This document shows, one piece after another, positions 19,414 to 27,964 of a stretch of 64,000 nucleotides of DNA (its first letter is position 1; each line of letters begins with the position of its first letter). A program made the position numbers and the translations under genes. The DNA comes from Marinobacter azerbaijanicus (GTDB taxonomy: Bacteria > Pseudomonadota > Gammaproteobacteria > Pseudomonadales > Oleiphilaceae), in contig NZ_JASSVS010000001.1 of NCBI RefSeq assembly GCF_030250645.1, forward strand, positions 700,702 through 764,701, given 5' to 3'. The notes beneath the pieces are model-generated. The model did not search any database, was not told the origin of the DNA, and saw only the letters and a program-made list of their open reading frames with translations.

Positions 19414-20208
19414 CTATTGAGAGGAAAGGAGGGTTTTGGGTTGGCCTGCGTTTATGGCCCTACCATAGAAAATCCGGTGGAGCTCACCATCGGCTTCCAT
19501 CTGCTGAACAGCCTCGCTGAACCTGCTCGCTGCCTCAGGCCGGCTTGCGGCCCGGGACATATAGAGCGTGCCCACCTGACCAGGCACATGTTCATGATAT
19601 CGCAACAGGTCCCGGTTCAGGTTCAGTGACGACAGGGTACGGTAGATGTTGTGATCACTGGCGAGTATCGCTGAAATCCGCCCAAGGGAAAGCAACTCCA
19701 CCGCCTGACTGATGGCGGTCACCGGCACCTTCACAACGTCCGCATCCCGCTCAAAAGCCTCCCCGAGATACGTCCCCCGAATATACGCCACACGCCTTCC
19801 TTTCAACTCACTCAGCGTGAGCGGGTACTCAGACTCGGCCATTGCGGCCAGCAGAATATTCACCCGGGTCACAGATATGACATTGATTGCCTCAACATCC
19901 AGTTGCGGATTCTGGAACAGAATGGTGAAATTCGCAGTCCCATTGCGAAGCTCCACAATGGCTCGTCTCTGTGGCCTTAGCCTGGGAACAACAGGAATAC
20001 CGGTCAATTCAGAAAGCCTCTCGGCGACCTCGACAAGGCTGCCCTGAGGCTCGCCGTTATCGCCCTCGTAGGCCCAGGGCCAGACATCGGGGATAGCAAA
20101 GGTAACAACTTCCTCCTCCACCCCTGCTGCAGAGACGGAAGGAAGACCTGCGATCAGAGTCGCAACCAGAATGCATCCGGCAATCAGAACCGGAAACCGG
20201 GTAACCAA
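19414..20208 (-). CDS. periplasmic solute-binding protein (SBP family 3-like)
   Basis: 264 residues with an N-terminal signal peptide (cleavage near SVSAAG, about 28). The rest is a family 3-type solute-binding fold, with FAIPDVWPWAYEGDNGEPQGSLVE near the start of the mature protein and the VAYIRGTYLG segment mid-chain. The only in-frame start is a TTG 6 bp after the fliS stop, with a weak ribosome site. No transporter permease is adjacent, so it may serve a sensor or an orphan role. The ligand is unknown. Confidence 0.7.
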   Translation of the reverse strand: MVTRFPVLIAGCILVATLIAGLPSVSAAGVEEEVVTFAIPDVWPWAYEGDNGEPQGSLVEVAERLSELTGIPVVPRLRPQRRAIVELRNGTANFTILFQNPQLDVEAINVISVTRVNILLAAMAESEYPLTLSELKGRRVAYIRGTYLGEAFERDADVVKVPVTAISQAVELLSLGRISAILASDHNIYRTLSSLNLNRDLLRYHEHVPGQVGTLYMSRAASRPEAASRFSEAVQQMEADGELHRIFYGRAINAGQPKTLLSSQ

Positions 20209-20214
20209 ACCGAA

Positions 20215-20616
20215 TCACACAGCCTGCTGTTGCAGCGAAGTAGCCTCTTCGCGGATGCCGTCCCAGCCATCCTTGATGGAACGGAGCAGGTCAGCTACTT
20301 CATCAAGCTTGGCAACGTCATTTTTGGCGTTCGCCTCGAACAGTGTACGCTCCATGTAGTCATAGAGTGACTCCAGGCGCACCGCCAGATCGCCTCCTTT
20401 CTCGAAATCCAGGAAGCCACGCAGGCCTCCGATGATTTCGACAGCCTTGGAGATCAGCTTCCCTTTGCCCTCGAAGTCCTTCGCCTGCATCCTGGCCTTG
20501 GCCATGTTGATGCGCTCAAGGGCTCCGTTATAAAGCAGTTGGATCAATTTGTGTGGGTCCGCATCGGTGATGCTTGTTTGGGTATTAACGCGCTGGTATG
20601 CCTGTAAACCGTTCAT
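20215..20616 (-). CDS. fliS: flagellar export chaperone FliS
   Basis: 133-residue helical chaperone that binds the C-terminus of flagellin and delivers it to the flagellar export gate. It begins MNGLQAYQRVNTQTSITDADPHKL, which includes the family YQRV and DPHKLI motifs. It lies 36 bp after fliD in the same leftward operon, behind the sigma-28 promoter at 22684-22710. Confidence 0.96.
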   Translation of the reverse strand: MNGLQAYQRVNTQTSITDADPHKLIQLLYNGALERINMAKARMQAKDFEGKGKLISKAVEIIGGLRGFLDFEKGGDLAVRLESLYDYMERTLFEANAKNDVAKLDEVADLLRSIKDGWDGIREEATSLQQQAV

Positions 20617-20652
20617 AGGTGACCTCTTTGTTCACTCTTCAAGCAATAATTA

Positions 20653-22641
20653 TCAATTATTACTGCGATTATTCTGTGGCGCCAATGCTGCAAGCTGCTG
20701 GGTGACATAGTCCCGAGTGCTGTTCAGTTGTGATATCAGCGAATCCGCAGCTGAAAACTGGCTGACCAGGCGCTCGCGATAAGACTCAATCCGCTCTTCA
20801 AGCCGGACCCGATTCTCCTGGATCTGCTCCAGTTCCCGGTTCAGGCTGTCAGTCCTGGACTCGAGGGCTCCATCGGCGCCGACAAAATTGGAAACCAGGT
20901 TAACAGTGCGCTCGGCCACACCTTCAATAAAGGTGATAGATCCTCGACTGCCCGTTGCATCGCCGAGAATCCGAGCCTGCAGGCCCGAAGCATCGCCATT
21001 CCCACTACTGAGGAATAGTACCTGCCCGTCACCTTCCGCTGCACGGCCGTCAATCGTGCCGGCAACATCCACACCTGCAGTATTGGTAACCGAATCCAGT
21101 CCAAAGGTGGCGGCATTTTCCGCAGAAGTAAGAGAGACCACAGAGTCACTACCATACTTCGACGAGGTGAAGCTCAGATTGCCGCTCCCATCAAGCTCAG
21201 CCTTCACAGACGTGCCCGCAGCATTGAGAGCATTATTGGCGTTAAGCTGAGACTGAATCTCATCCACCAGATCCTGGGCGGTTGTGTAGGTCTGTTGGGT
21301 CAGCTGCAGGCTGACAGACGTTTCACCGTTGAGCTGCAATGTCAGTTCGTCATTACTGCCATCAATCACAATGCCGTCAGCCAGGGCACTATTGGCGAGA
21401 AGGTTTCCCTGAGAGGCTGCCTGTGTGACGTTAATGTCATAGGTACCCGGCTGAGTGGCGGTGCCGCTACGAACAAACTCTACCTGGCTATCAGTTGCAC
21501 GCCCCTGCTCTGCAAACAGCGCGGTAACATCGTCCGGATTGTTCTTGAGCTGCTCCTCAAATTTCGTCCGGTCAAACTCAAGCCCGCCAGTTTCAAAATT
21601 GGTAGTGATACCAACATCCGCGAGGCTCCGAACACTGGAGTTTTCAAGGCCGGGTACAACACGGGTCAATACCTGGCGCAACTGGTTCTGGATGCCACGA
21701 ACAGTACTGTCACCGGTAAGCAAGCTTCCTCTACCGGCTTCTGCATTAAAGCCTGCAAGGCTATCGATCGTTGACTGCAGAGAGTTGAACTTATCAACAA
21801 ACCCCTGAACCCGATCTGCCACCGCTCCCAGATCCTGCTCCACCTTAATGGTAGAGGTACCGGTACCCGTAATGTCGAAGGTCAGGCCATCGATGACATT
21901 CTCAAAACTGTTGGTCGAACGAGTAATCTCGACCCCATTGATCTTCATCACCGCATCGGTGGCGGCAATTGTCTGCTGCAGCCCCGCACCAGCATCCATT
22001 CCGCTGTTAAAAGCAAAACGGGAGAGGCCCTCAGCATCCGTATCCGTGCCACCCGAATCGCCGGACACCGAAATACTGACAGCATTGGCGGTTCCTGTTT
22101 CATCGGCAGACAGGACCAACTGGAACCCGCTACCAGTATCGATCACACCTGCCGACACACCCGCATCGGAGTCGTTGATGGCATTCGCAAGCCCTTGCAG
22201 GGTATCGTTGCTGCTGTCGATGGTGACATTGGTTATCTTATCCCCAACATTAAGCGTCAGAGTACCCTGGCCCACACTGGTCGAATCACGATCGTCAAAT
22301 ACATCGTTGGAAGCCAATGCCTGGGCACTGGCCAGGCTGGTCACATCCACACTATAGGTGCCACGGTTAGCCTTGGCGCTGTCAACCGACACGCCAATCG
22401 CTTCGTTGGATGAGGACGCAGAAAAGGCCTTCAGGTTATCCGGTGCGCTGAGTTGACGCATGGGCAGGCGCAGCTCGGTTACAGCACTGCGAAGCTTGCC
22501 ATAGGCAGACAAAAGCGCCTCTGTCTGCTCAGTCTTCTGCGTCAGGCGGTTCTCAGTCGGTTTGCGCTCGGCAGCAACCAACTGATCCACCAGATCAGAG
22601 GTCAGAACGCCGGAACCAATGCCTAATGATGAAATTGACAT
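20653..22641 (-). CDS. fliD: flagellar hook-associated protein FliD (filament cap)
   Basis: 662-residue filament cap protein, longer than the E. coli protein (about 468). The conserved N-terminal part (SSLGIGSGVLTSDLVDQLVAAE) and the C-terminal coiled-coil region (about 590-650) needed for pentamer assembly are both present. The extra length lies in the middle, surface-exposed domains. First gene of fliD-fliS. A near-consensus sigma-28 promoter lies 43 bp upstream. Confidence 0.95.
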   Translation of the reverse strand: MSISSLGIGSGVLTSDLVDQLVAAERKPTENRLTQKTEQTEALLSAYGKLRSAVTELRLPMRQLSAPDNLKAFSASSSNEAIGVSVDSAKANRGTYSVDVTSLASAQALASNDVFDDRDSTSVGQGTLTLNVGDKITNVTIDSSNDTLQGLANAINDSDAGVSAGVIDTGSGFQLVLSADETGTANAVSISVSGDSGGTDTDAEGLSRFAFNSGMDAGAGLQQTIAATDAVMKINGVEITRSTNSFENVIDGLTFDITGTGTSTIKVEQDLGAVADRVQGFVDKFNSLQSTIDSLAGFNAEAGRGSLLTGDSTVRGIQNQLRQVLTRVVPGLENSSVRSLADVGITTNFETGGLEFDRTKFEEQLKNNPDDVTALFAEQGRATDSQVEFVRSGTATQPGTYDINVTQAASQGNLLANSALADGIVIDGSNDELTLQLNGETSVSLQLTQQTYTTAQDLVDEIQSQLNANNALNAAGTSVKAELDGSGNLSFTSSKYGSDSVVSLTSAENAATFGLDSVTNTAGVDVAGTIDGRAAEGDGQVLFLSSGNGDASGLQARILGDATGSRGSITFIEGVAERTVNLVSNFVGADGALESRTDSLNRELEQIQENRVRLEERIESYRERLVSQFSAADSLISQLNSTRDYVTQQLAALAPQNNRSNN

Positions 22642-22683
22642 AACCCTGTCTCCTCAAGGGAGCGAAAATCGCTTCTGTACAGT

Positions 22684-22710
22684 TTATCGGCAAAAGGCGG
22701 CAAAACTTTG
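22684..22710 (-). promoter_or_regulatory. sigma-28 (FliA) promoter of fliD-fliS
   Basis: Minus strand: CAAAGTTT (22710-22703), an 11-bp spacer, then GCCGATAA (22691-22684). This differs from the consensus TAAAGTTT-N11-GCCGATAA at one base. Confidence 0.85.
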
Positions 22711-22774
22711 CCCTTTCTCCCTGCCTTTTTGTAACACCACGTAACTAACCTATTAACTTCCCCAAAACGCAGAA

Positions 22775-22804
22775 CACCGCCGGCCCTTCTCAGGTGCGGC
22801 GGTG
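22775..22804 (-). terminator. hairpin after flaG
   Basis: Eight-base stem CACCGCCG / CGGCGGTG with a 14-base loop, downstream of flaG on the minus strand. No strong T run follows, so efficiency is uncertain. Confidence 0.4.
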
Positions 22805-22847
22805 CTGAAATCCCGTCATTCACATCAGCTATAAAAGCGGCAAGCCC

Positions 22848-23300
22848 TCACACCTTGATGTTAAACAACGTCAGCGGTTCATCCTGCTGCAAATTCTCTG
22901 CCAACCTCAATGCAACCTCATCCGGAATCTGCCGGATCACTTCCCGGGTAGACTGATCGACCACTTTTACGATCGTCTGCCCCAAGTCATTATCCACCTC
23001 AAACTGCAGATCCCGCTGGACGTTCTGAACAAAGTCGTTCAGTTGCGACACCGCGTCATCCAGTTGCTCCCGCTGGACTTCGTTGCGCTTCTCAAGCCGC
23101 TCGGCTTTCGAAGGCTGCTCAGCCTGATTGGGGGCCTGACTGGGAGACTGCGCACGGTCCGCACGGCCAGCCGATGAAGGTGCAACCTGGGCTGAGGCAT
23201 TCCTGCCTTCGGCCTGAGATGACGACATTGCCCTTACCGGTGTCTGATCACTGGAGCGAACCAGCTTGAGATCCGGGCTGTTCAGGTTAACGTCATTCAT
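22848..23300 (-). CDS. flaG: flagellar protein FlaG
   Basis: 150-residue FlaG family protein. A low-complexity, Gln/Ala-rich N-terminal half (about 25-70) is followed by the conserved C-terminal domain with DLQFEVDNDLGQTIVKVVD and IRQIPDEVALRLAENL. FlaG influences filament length in polar flagella. It lies between flagellin 1 and fliD on the same strand, the usual order in Pseudomonas and Vibrio relatives. Confidence 0.9.
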   Translation of the reverse strand: MNDVNLNSPDLKLVRSSDQTPVRAMSSSQAEGRNASAQVAPSSAGRADRAQSPSQAPNQAEQPSKAERLEKRNEVQREQLDDAVSQLNDFVQNVQRDLQFEVDNDLGQTIVKVVDQSTREVIRQIPDEVALRLAENLQQDEPLTLFNIKV

Positions 23301-23329
23301 AGCTCACCTCGCTATCCTCAAACGGCGTT

Positions 23330-23357
23330 AAACCGGGCCCCGAAAGCCCCGGTTTTT
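23330..23357 (-). terminator. hairpin after flagellin 1
   Basis: AAACCGGG arm pairing with CCCGGTTT around GCCCCGAAAGC, in the 72-bp gap between the flagellin gene and flaG. It may reduce read-through into flaG. Confidence 0.45.
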
Positions 23358-23372
23358 ACCGCTATGCCCCGA

Positions 23373-24815
23373 TTACTGCAGGAGGGACAGAACCTGCTGA
23401 GGCCGTGCGTTGGCCTGTGCCAGTACGGAGATACCGGCCTGCTGCAGCACCTGGGACTTAGAAAGCTTTGCAGTTTCTGCGGCGAAGTCTGCGTCCAGGA
23501 TACGGCTGTTGGCGGCGCTCAGGTTTTCTGAGGTGGTTGCCAGGTTTGCGATAGTAGACTCAAAGCGGTTCTGGACGGCACCAAGCTCACCCCGAATACC
23601 ATTGATCTGATCCAACACTCCGTCAATTGTGCGAATGGCATCGCTTGCATTGCTTCTATCGGAAACAGAAATATTACTGAGCGATCGCCCGACGGTGTTC
23701 GCAGAATCCAAACCAAGACCAGAAGCAGCGGCGATCGTTCCGGTGCTACTAATCGTTAAGGCATCTGTATCACCGCCATTCACTCTAAGCTCGATACCTG
23801 CCTCGAACGTAGTCTCAGTGGTATAGTCAGCTGTGAAATCAGCGGCATTTGCAGTCGCGAAAGTAAAGGATTTACCTCCAGCCTGCGTAAAGGTGATGTC
23901 ATTCCCATCCGCTTCTGCTGTAACTCCAGTCAGGAGCGACTTTTCGTTAATCTTTTCTACTGCAGCGTCCGTCGTTAAGTTAGTAGGGGTACCTGCCCCA
24001 TCATTGAGCGAAATATCGATACCGTTAATTGTCACTGCTGCAGCGCCCGCCGCCCCGCTATTGAAGCCAGCGACTTTTGCAGATGTAGTATCCAACTGAT
24101 TAGCGGAAACTTGGGGAGCACTGCCGAAATCAGCTGAGTTAATAGCGTCGACCAGAGAATCAACAGAATCAAATGAGAAGTCAGCCGAATCGTCGGCATC
24201 ATTGACCTCAAATGTTTTACCGTTAACAGTAAGAACATCTCCAGTTGCAAGACCAGCAGTGTCAACAGCAGTACCTAAAGCAGTCTCGGACCCCAAAACG
24301 GTGCTGCCAAGGGCGTTCGCACTAGCATCTACCCCAGACACGCTGATGGTCTGGCCAGCATTGGCGCCAACCTGGAATTGCAGCTCAGCAAGACCACCGT
24401 TCAAAATGTTCTGGTTGTTGAACTGGGTTGTCTGGGCAATCCGATCAGCCTCCTCGACCAACTGAGACACCTCTTCGTTCAAAGCAGCTCGGTCGGACGT
24501 AGAGTTGGTATCGTTCGAAGACTGAACAGCAAGGTCCCGGATTCGCTGGGCTATGTTGGTCAATTCATCCAAGGCGCCCTCAGCAGTCTGAGCCAATGAA
24601 ATACCATCATTAGCATTTCTCTGGGCCACATTAAGACCGGAAATCTGCGACTGAAAGCGAGTGGAAATTGCCAGACCAGCCGCATCGTCTTTTGCAGAGT
24701 TGATCCGCAGGCCAGAAGACAGACGCTCCAGCGCTTGATCATTAAGCCTCTGAGAACTGTTCAATTGATTCTGAGCAGACAGTGAAGCCACGTTAGTGTT
24801 AATACCGAGAGCCAT
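23373..24815 (-). CDS. fliC: flagellin (filament subunit) 1
   Basis: 480-residue flagellin. The conserved D0/D1 regions lie at both ends ([18 protein letters not shown] at the start, [20 protein letters not shown] at the end) and enclose a variable, Ala/Thr/Asp-rich surface domain (about 180-380). Secreted by the flagellar export system without a cleaved signal. A sigma-28 promoter lies about 90 bp upstream. It diverges from a second flagellin gene. Confidence 0.95.
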   Translation of the reverse strand: MALGINTNVASLSAQNQLNSSQRLNDQALERLSSGLRINSAKDDAAGLAISTRFQSQISGLNVAQRNANDGISLAQTAEGALDELTNIAQRIRDLAVQSSNDTNSTSDRAALNEEVSQLVEEADRIAQTTQFNNQNILNGGLAELQFQVGANAGQTISVSGVDASANALGSTVLGSETALGTAVDTAGLATGDVLTVNGKTFEVNDADDSADFSFDSVDSLVDAINSADFGSAPQVSANQLDTTSAKVAGFNSGAAGAAAVTINGIDISLNDGAGTPTNLTTDAAVEKINEKSLLTGVTAEADGNDITFTQAGGKSFTFATANAADFTADYTTETTFEAGIELRVNGGDTDALTISSTGTIAAASGLGLDSANTVGRSLSNISVSDRSNASDAIRTIDGVLDQINGIRGELGAVQNRFESTIANLATTSENLSAANSRILDADFAAETAKLSKSQVLQQAGISVLAQANARPQQVLSLLQ

Positions 24816-24900
24816 ATTGCTTCTCCTTCGACATGTGTCGTTATTTTATGGAAAAGGTGTGGCGCCCGTTTCAGTTGGTGACGCCTCCCTGTTGCTCTGC

Positions 24901-24927
24901 TTAACGGCGCCCATGTCGCATCCTTTA
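24901..24927 (-). promoter_or_regulatory. sigma-28 (FliA) promoter of flagellin 1
   Basis: Minus strand: TAAAGGAT (24927-24920), 11-bp spacer, GCCGTTAA (24908-24901), three mismatches from the sigma-28 consensus with exact spacing. Confidence 0.7.
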
Positions 24928-25080
24928 GGAAAAAGTTAAACGGAATTTGTAAAGGATTGTAAAAGCGGCAATTACCTTCCGACTTGTATTGCCAGGAAAC
25001 CCTCATCCTGCGAACGAATCAACCCACGATAATTCTATAAAAACAACAGAAACATAACGTTAGCCAGAAATTAAGAAAAC

Positions 25081-25096
25081 TGGCACGCACTTCGCT
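25081..25096 (+). promoter_or_regulatory. sigma-54 (RpoN) type promoter of flagellin 2
   Basis: TGGCAC-N5-TCGCT, with GG and GC dinucleotides 10 bp apart as sigma-54 needs and one mismatch to TTGCT. It lies 101 bp upstream of the flagellin 2 ATG. A GCCGGTAA at 25132-25139 resembles a sigma-28 -10 box but lacks a matching -35. Confidence 0.55.
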
Positions 25097-25196
25097 TCAG
25101 TCCCTGCAAAACGGCAATTCAACGAATTCCTGCCGGTAAGGCGTCCATATTGATCGGGCACCGGGTTACCGGCATCTCTAAGCAGGGAGAAAAGAT

Positions 25197-26669
25197 ATGC
25201 CTCAGGTCATTAACACCAATATCGCATCGCTGAACGCTCAGCGGAATCTGAATGCCTCGCAAAGTGACGCCAACGTGGCTTTAGAAAGGCTGTCATCAGG
25301 CCTTCGTATCAACTCTGCCAAGGATGATGCCGCAGGCCTCGCAATTTCTGAACGGTTCCAGTCGCAGATAACTGGCTTGAACATGGCGCAACGTAATGCC
25401 AATGACGGCATTTCACTGGCACAGACGGCTGAAGGTGCAATGGATGAAATTACCAACAACCTTCAGCGGATTCGTGAACTAGCTGTACAGTCTGCAAACG
25501 CCACAAACAGCATTTCGGACCGGCAGGCACTGAATCAGGAAGTTCAACAGCGTGTTGAGGAAATCAACCGGATCGCAAGCCAAACCTCCTTTAATGGTTT
25601 AAAAGTACTTGATGGCACTTTCGGAACTCAAACCTTTCAGGTGGGTGCTAATACGGGTGAAACCATTGGCGTTAGTGGGCTAGATTCCAGAGGTAGCCAA
25701 CTCGGCGCGACAGTGGGCCAAACAAACAACTTCAGCTCTCAGATTGTGCCCTTTCCACCGGTCGAAACAGAGTCCTTGGGTCTTGATTACACAACCAATG
25801 TAACTGGCAGTCTGTCACTGGATGGGACCGATGTTGCTATCAGCTACACGGGCGGTGCTGGCAACGACGTCACTGATTTGGCAGCAGATATCCAATCTCA
25901 ACTCGCTACTCCTTTTCCCGATATAACAGTAACAGGAGATGCTACGAATGATACGCTGATCTTCACGAATGAATCCGGTGAAATGCTCCAAGCCTCGATT
26001 GACCTGACAGATGCAGACTCACCAGCCAACACCTTCACGCAAAGTCTAGAGTTAGGTGGTGGTTCTTTGGGTGATTATTTCGACGCAAATGAGGAAGCAT
26101 CCATAGATTTCACTGTGAACGGAGTGTCTTTCACAGCTGATAACGTAACCTCGCTTAACGACCTCATCGGGGCAATCAATGCACGGTCCAATGACACCGG
26201 CGTTGAAGCAAATCTTGACCGCACAAACGAAGAAATCATCTTTGCATCGCAATTCGGCGAGGACATTTCAATTCAATTCACTTCTGATCTGGACGGCGAC
26301 GGCACCGATGATATCGACTTCGACGAAACATATACGGCGGCGACCAATACAGTGTCCCTTAACAATACCGATATCTCTACACCTGACGGTGCCGACCTTG
26401 CAATGATTAATGTTGATTATGCAATCGACAAAATCAACAGTTTCCGCGCAGAACTCGGCGCCGTTCAAAATCGCTTCGAATCAACTATCGCAAACCTGGC
26501 AACTACGTCAGAGAACTTGTCCGCCGCCAACAGCCGCATCCGCGATGCCGACTTCGCCGCCGAATCCGCCGAACTCGCCCGCACCCAGGTGCTTCAGCAG
26601 GCAGGCCTTTCGGTCCTGGCCCAGGCGAACGCAAGGCCACAGCAGGTGTTGCAACTACTGCAGGGTTAG
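25197..26669 (+). CDS. fliC: flagellin (filament subunit) 2
   Basis: 490-residue flagellin starting PQVINTNIASLNAQRNLN and ending in the same [24 protein letters not shown] D0 helix as flagellin 1. The central surface domain (about 180-400) is different in sequence and rich in Asp and Thr. It is divergent from flagellin 1 and apparently driven by a different sigma factor type. A strong terminator follows. Confidence 0.95.
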   Translation: MPQVINTNIASLNAQRNLNASQSDANVALERLSSGLRINSAKDDAAGLAISERFQSQITGLNMAQRNANDGISLAQTAEGAMDEITNNLQRIRELAVQSANATNSISDRQALNQEVQQRVEEINRIASQTSFNGLKVLDGTFGTQTFQVGANTGETIGVSGLDSRGSQLGATVGQTNNFSSQIVPFPPVETESLGLDYTTNVTGSLSLDGTDVAISYTGGAGNDVTDLAADIQSQLATPFPDITVTGDATNDTLIFTNESGEMLQASIDLTDADSPANTFTQSLELGGGSLGDYFDANEEASIDFTVNGVSFTADNVTSLNDLIGAINARSNDTGVEANLDRTNEEIIFASQFGEDISIQFTSDLDGDGTDDIDFDETYTAATNTVSLNNTDISTPDGADLAMINVDYAIDKINSFRAELGAVQNRFESTIANLATTSENLSAANSRIRDADFAAESAELARTQVLQQAGLSVLAQANARPQQVLQLLQG

Positions 26670-26697
26670 GGATCGATTCGAGTTAAGTGACCAGAAC

Positions 26698-26724
26698 AGC
26701 CGGGCTCAATGCCCGGCTTTTTTA
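26698..26724 (+). terminator. intrinsic terminator of flagellin 2
   Basis: Stem AGCCGGGC / GCCCGGCT, 5-base loop, followed by a T run; 28 bp after the stop codon. Confidence 0.9.
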
Positions 26725-26748
26725 TTCTTGAGAAAGCGTTGGATGGGT

Positions 26749-26845
26749 TTGTCGGATTACGGCTTTGCCTAATCCGACCTACAACTCCCTGGCTCAATGA
26801 CTCCCCCGTAGGTCGGATTAGGCCCAAAGGGCCGTAATCCGACAA
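26749..26845. repeat. inverted REP pair; the second is the left end of composite repeat copy C
   Basis: REPs at 26749-26783 and 26808-26845. The second connects to the long palindrome through the conserved linker (CCAACGTTTCCAGCAAG). Confidence 0.85.
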
Positions 26846-26872
26846 ATGCCAACGTTTCCAGCAAGTTCTGAA

Positions 26873-26970
26873 TCGGCCTGGAGGCGGGGTTCCCTTTTCT
26901 GCCAGAAAAAGGTGTCCGAGCGCAGCGAGTTCTTTTTCCAAAGAAAAGGGACCCCGCCTCCGGGCCAGCC
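26873..26970. repeat. ~98-bp long palindrome, copy C
   Basis: Same core as the other copies (GCCAGAAAAAGGTGTCCGAG, then CGCAGCGAGTTCTTTTTCC). The outer arms have compensating changes (GGAGGCGGGGTTCCC with GGGACCCCGCCTCC), which keeps pairing. The right-hand REP is lost. It lies directly upstream of the phd-vapC module. Confidence 0.88.
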
Positions 26971-27043
26971 CCCAAACCATAGGTAGCTCAACCAATTTGC
27001 CAATGATAAACTAAGTCAAACAGACTAAGCTAAGGGAGCAACC

Positions 27044-27283
27044 ATGGAATCCGTCAACATGCACGAAGCAAAAACCCGCCTATCGCAACTCGTTGCCCGG
27101 GCCGCCAAGGGCGAAGCCTTCATCATCGCCAAAGCGGGAAAGCCGGTTGCCCGGGTAACGGCTATCGATTCCCCCGAGGAGAGTCAGCAGAAAAGGATTG
27201 GCTTCATGGCAGGGGAATTTACAGTACCGGACGATTTCGACCGGATGGGGCAGGACGAAATCATTGAAATGTTCGGAGGCTGA
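27044..27283 (+). CDS. Phd/YefM family antitoxin
   Basis: 79-residue antitoxin. It begins MESVNMHEAKTRLSQLVARA, the standard Phd/VapB-type DNA-binding half with GEAFIIAKAGKPVARV, and ends in a short acidic tail that would wrap the toxin. AAGGGAG precedes the ATG. It ends 1 bp before the toxin start and should repress its own operon. Confidence 0.92.
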   Translation: MESVNMHEAKTRLSQLVARAAKGEAFIIAKAGKPVARVTAIDSPEESQQKRIGFMAGEFTVPDDFDRMGQDEIIEMFGG

Positions 27284-27284
27284 C

Positions 27285-27671
27285 GTGAACCTGCTTCTGG
27301 ACACTCACATTCTGCTATGGGCAGCGGCCGAGCCGGATAAGCTTCCGCTGGAGTCGGCAAACCTGATCAGCAGTGAAAATAACCGGCTGCATTTCAGTGC
27401 AGCCAGTCTCTGGGAAGTGGTTATCAAGAATGGCCTGGGCCGAACCGATTTTCACGTTGATCCCCATCTTCTAAGACGCGGCCTTGTAGATAACGGCTAT
27501 CTCGAATTGCCGATATCATCGCAACACACACTTGCCGTCAGCCACCTTCCAGACATTCACAAAGATCCCTTCGATCGCATTCTGGTCGCCCAGGCCGAGA
27601 TAGAAGGCTTCCTGCTGCTTACCACTGATGAACTGGTTGGGCGCTATCCGGGGCCTGTCCGGCTGGTTTAG
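27285..27671 (+). CDS. vapC: PIN-domain toxin (VapC family)
   Basis: 128-residue PIN-domain RNase. The GTG start at 27285 gives the family N-terminus NLLLDTHILLWAAAEPDKL, with the first catalytic Asp at residue 5. The later acidic residues lie in the KDPFDRILVAQAEIEG segment, and the C-terminal LLTTDE motif is present. An upstream in-frame start would overlap the antitoxin and is unlikely. VapC toxins cut tRNA or rRNA when released from the antitoxin. The module lies between composite repeat copies C and D. Confidence 0.92.
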   Translation: MNLLLDTHILLWAAAEPDKLPLESANLISSENNRLHFSAASLWEVVIKNGLGRTDFHVDPHLLRRGLVDNGYLELPISSQHTLAVSHLPDIHKDPFDRILVAQAEIEGFLLLTTDELVGRYPGPVRLV

Positions 27672-27680
27672 CCCAATCAA

Positions 27681-27740
27681 TTGGGGTCAGACCCCAAGAC
27701 ATTTCACTCCATCAAATGCACCGGGGTCTGCCCCCGCTTT
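27681..27740. repeat. GGGGTCAGACCCC-type short repeats
   Basis: GGGGTCAGACCCC at about 27685 and GGGGTCTGCCCCC at about 27724, immediately after vapC. The same palindrome occurs inside the MBL-hydrolase gene at 39107-39134. Confidence 0.6.
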
Positions 27741-27762
27741 AGTTACCAGCAAAGCCTGAATC

Positions 27763-27859
27763 GGCCCGGGGGTGGGGATCCCTTTACTGCCAGAAAAAGG
27801 TGTCTGAGCGCAGCGAGTTCTTTTTCCAAAGAAAAGGGATCCCCACCCCCGGGCCAGCC
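27763..27859. repeat. ~98-bp long palindrome, copy D
   Basis: Arms GGCCCGGGGGTGGGGATCCC and its complement, core GCCAGAAAAAGGTGTCTGAG then CGCAGCGAGTTCTTTTTCC. The left linker (TTACCAGCAAAGCCTGAATC) is conserved, but both REPs have decayed or been replaced. Confidence 0.88.
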
Positions 27860-27874
27860 CCATAGGCCAGAAAC

Positions 27875-27890
27875 TGGCACGGGTTTCGCT
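27875..27890 (+). promoter_or_regulatory. sigma-54 (RpoN) type promoter
   Basis: TGGCAC-N5-TCGCT with GG/GC spacing of 10 bp. The pattern is identical to the one before flagellin 2, including the unusual TCGC. It lies about 75-90 bp upstream of the TPR/methyltransferase-like gene. Confidence 0.55.
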
Positions 27891-27964
27891 ACCTTTCCCT
27901 CAAAGCACTGCAAAACGTCAAAAAAACTGCAGACCATTGCCGCCTGGTTGCCGCGGCGGGTTCT

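Noticed and set aside
25132..25139. Sigma-28 promoter for flagellin 2
   Set aside because: GCCGGTAA resembles the -10 box, but the -35 region matches poorly; the sigma-54 site fits better.
26818..27003. Small ORFs encoding LRSDTFFWQKR-type peptides at each long palindrome
   Set aside because: They are translations of the palindrome itself, occur in every copy in different frames, and lack ribosome sites.
27198..27284. Longer N-terminus for the VapC toxin
   Set aside because: The in-frame upstream stretch overlaps the antitoxin gene; the PIN domain starts exactly at the GTG at 27285.
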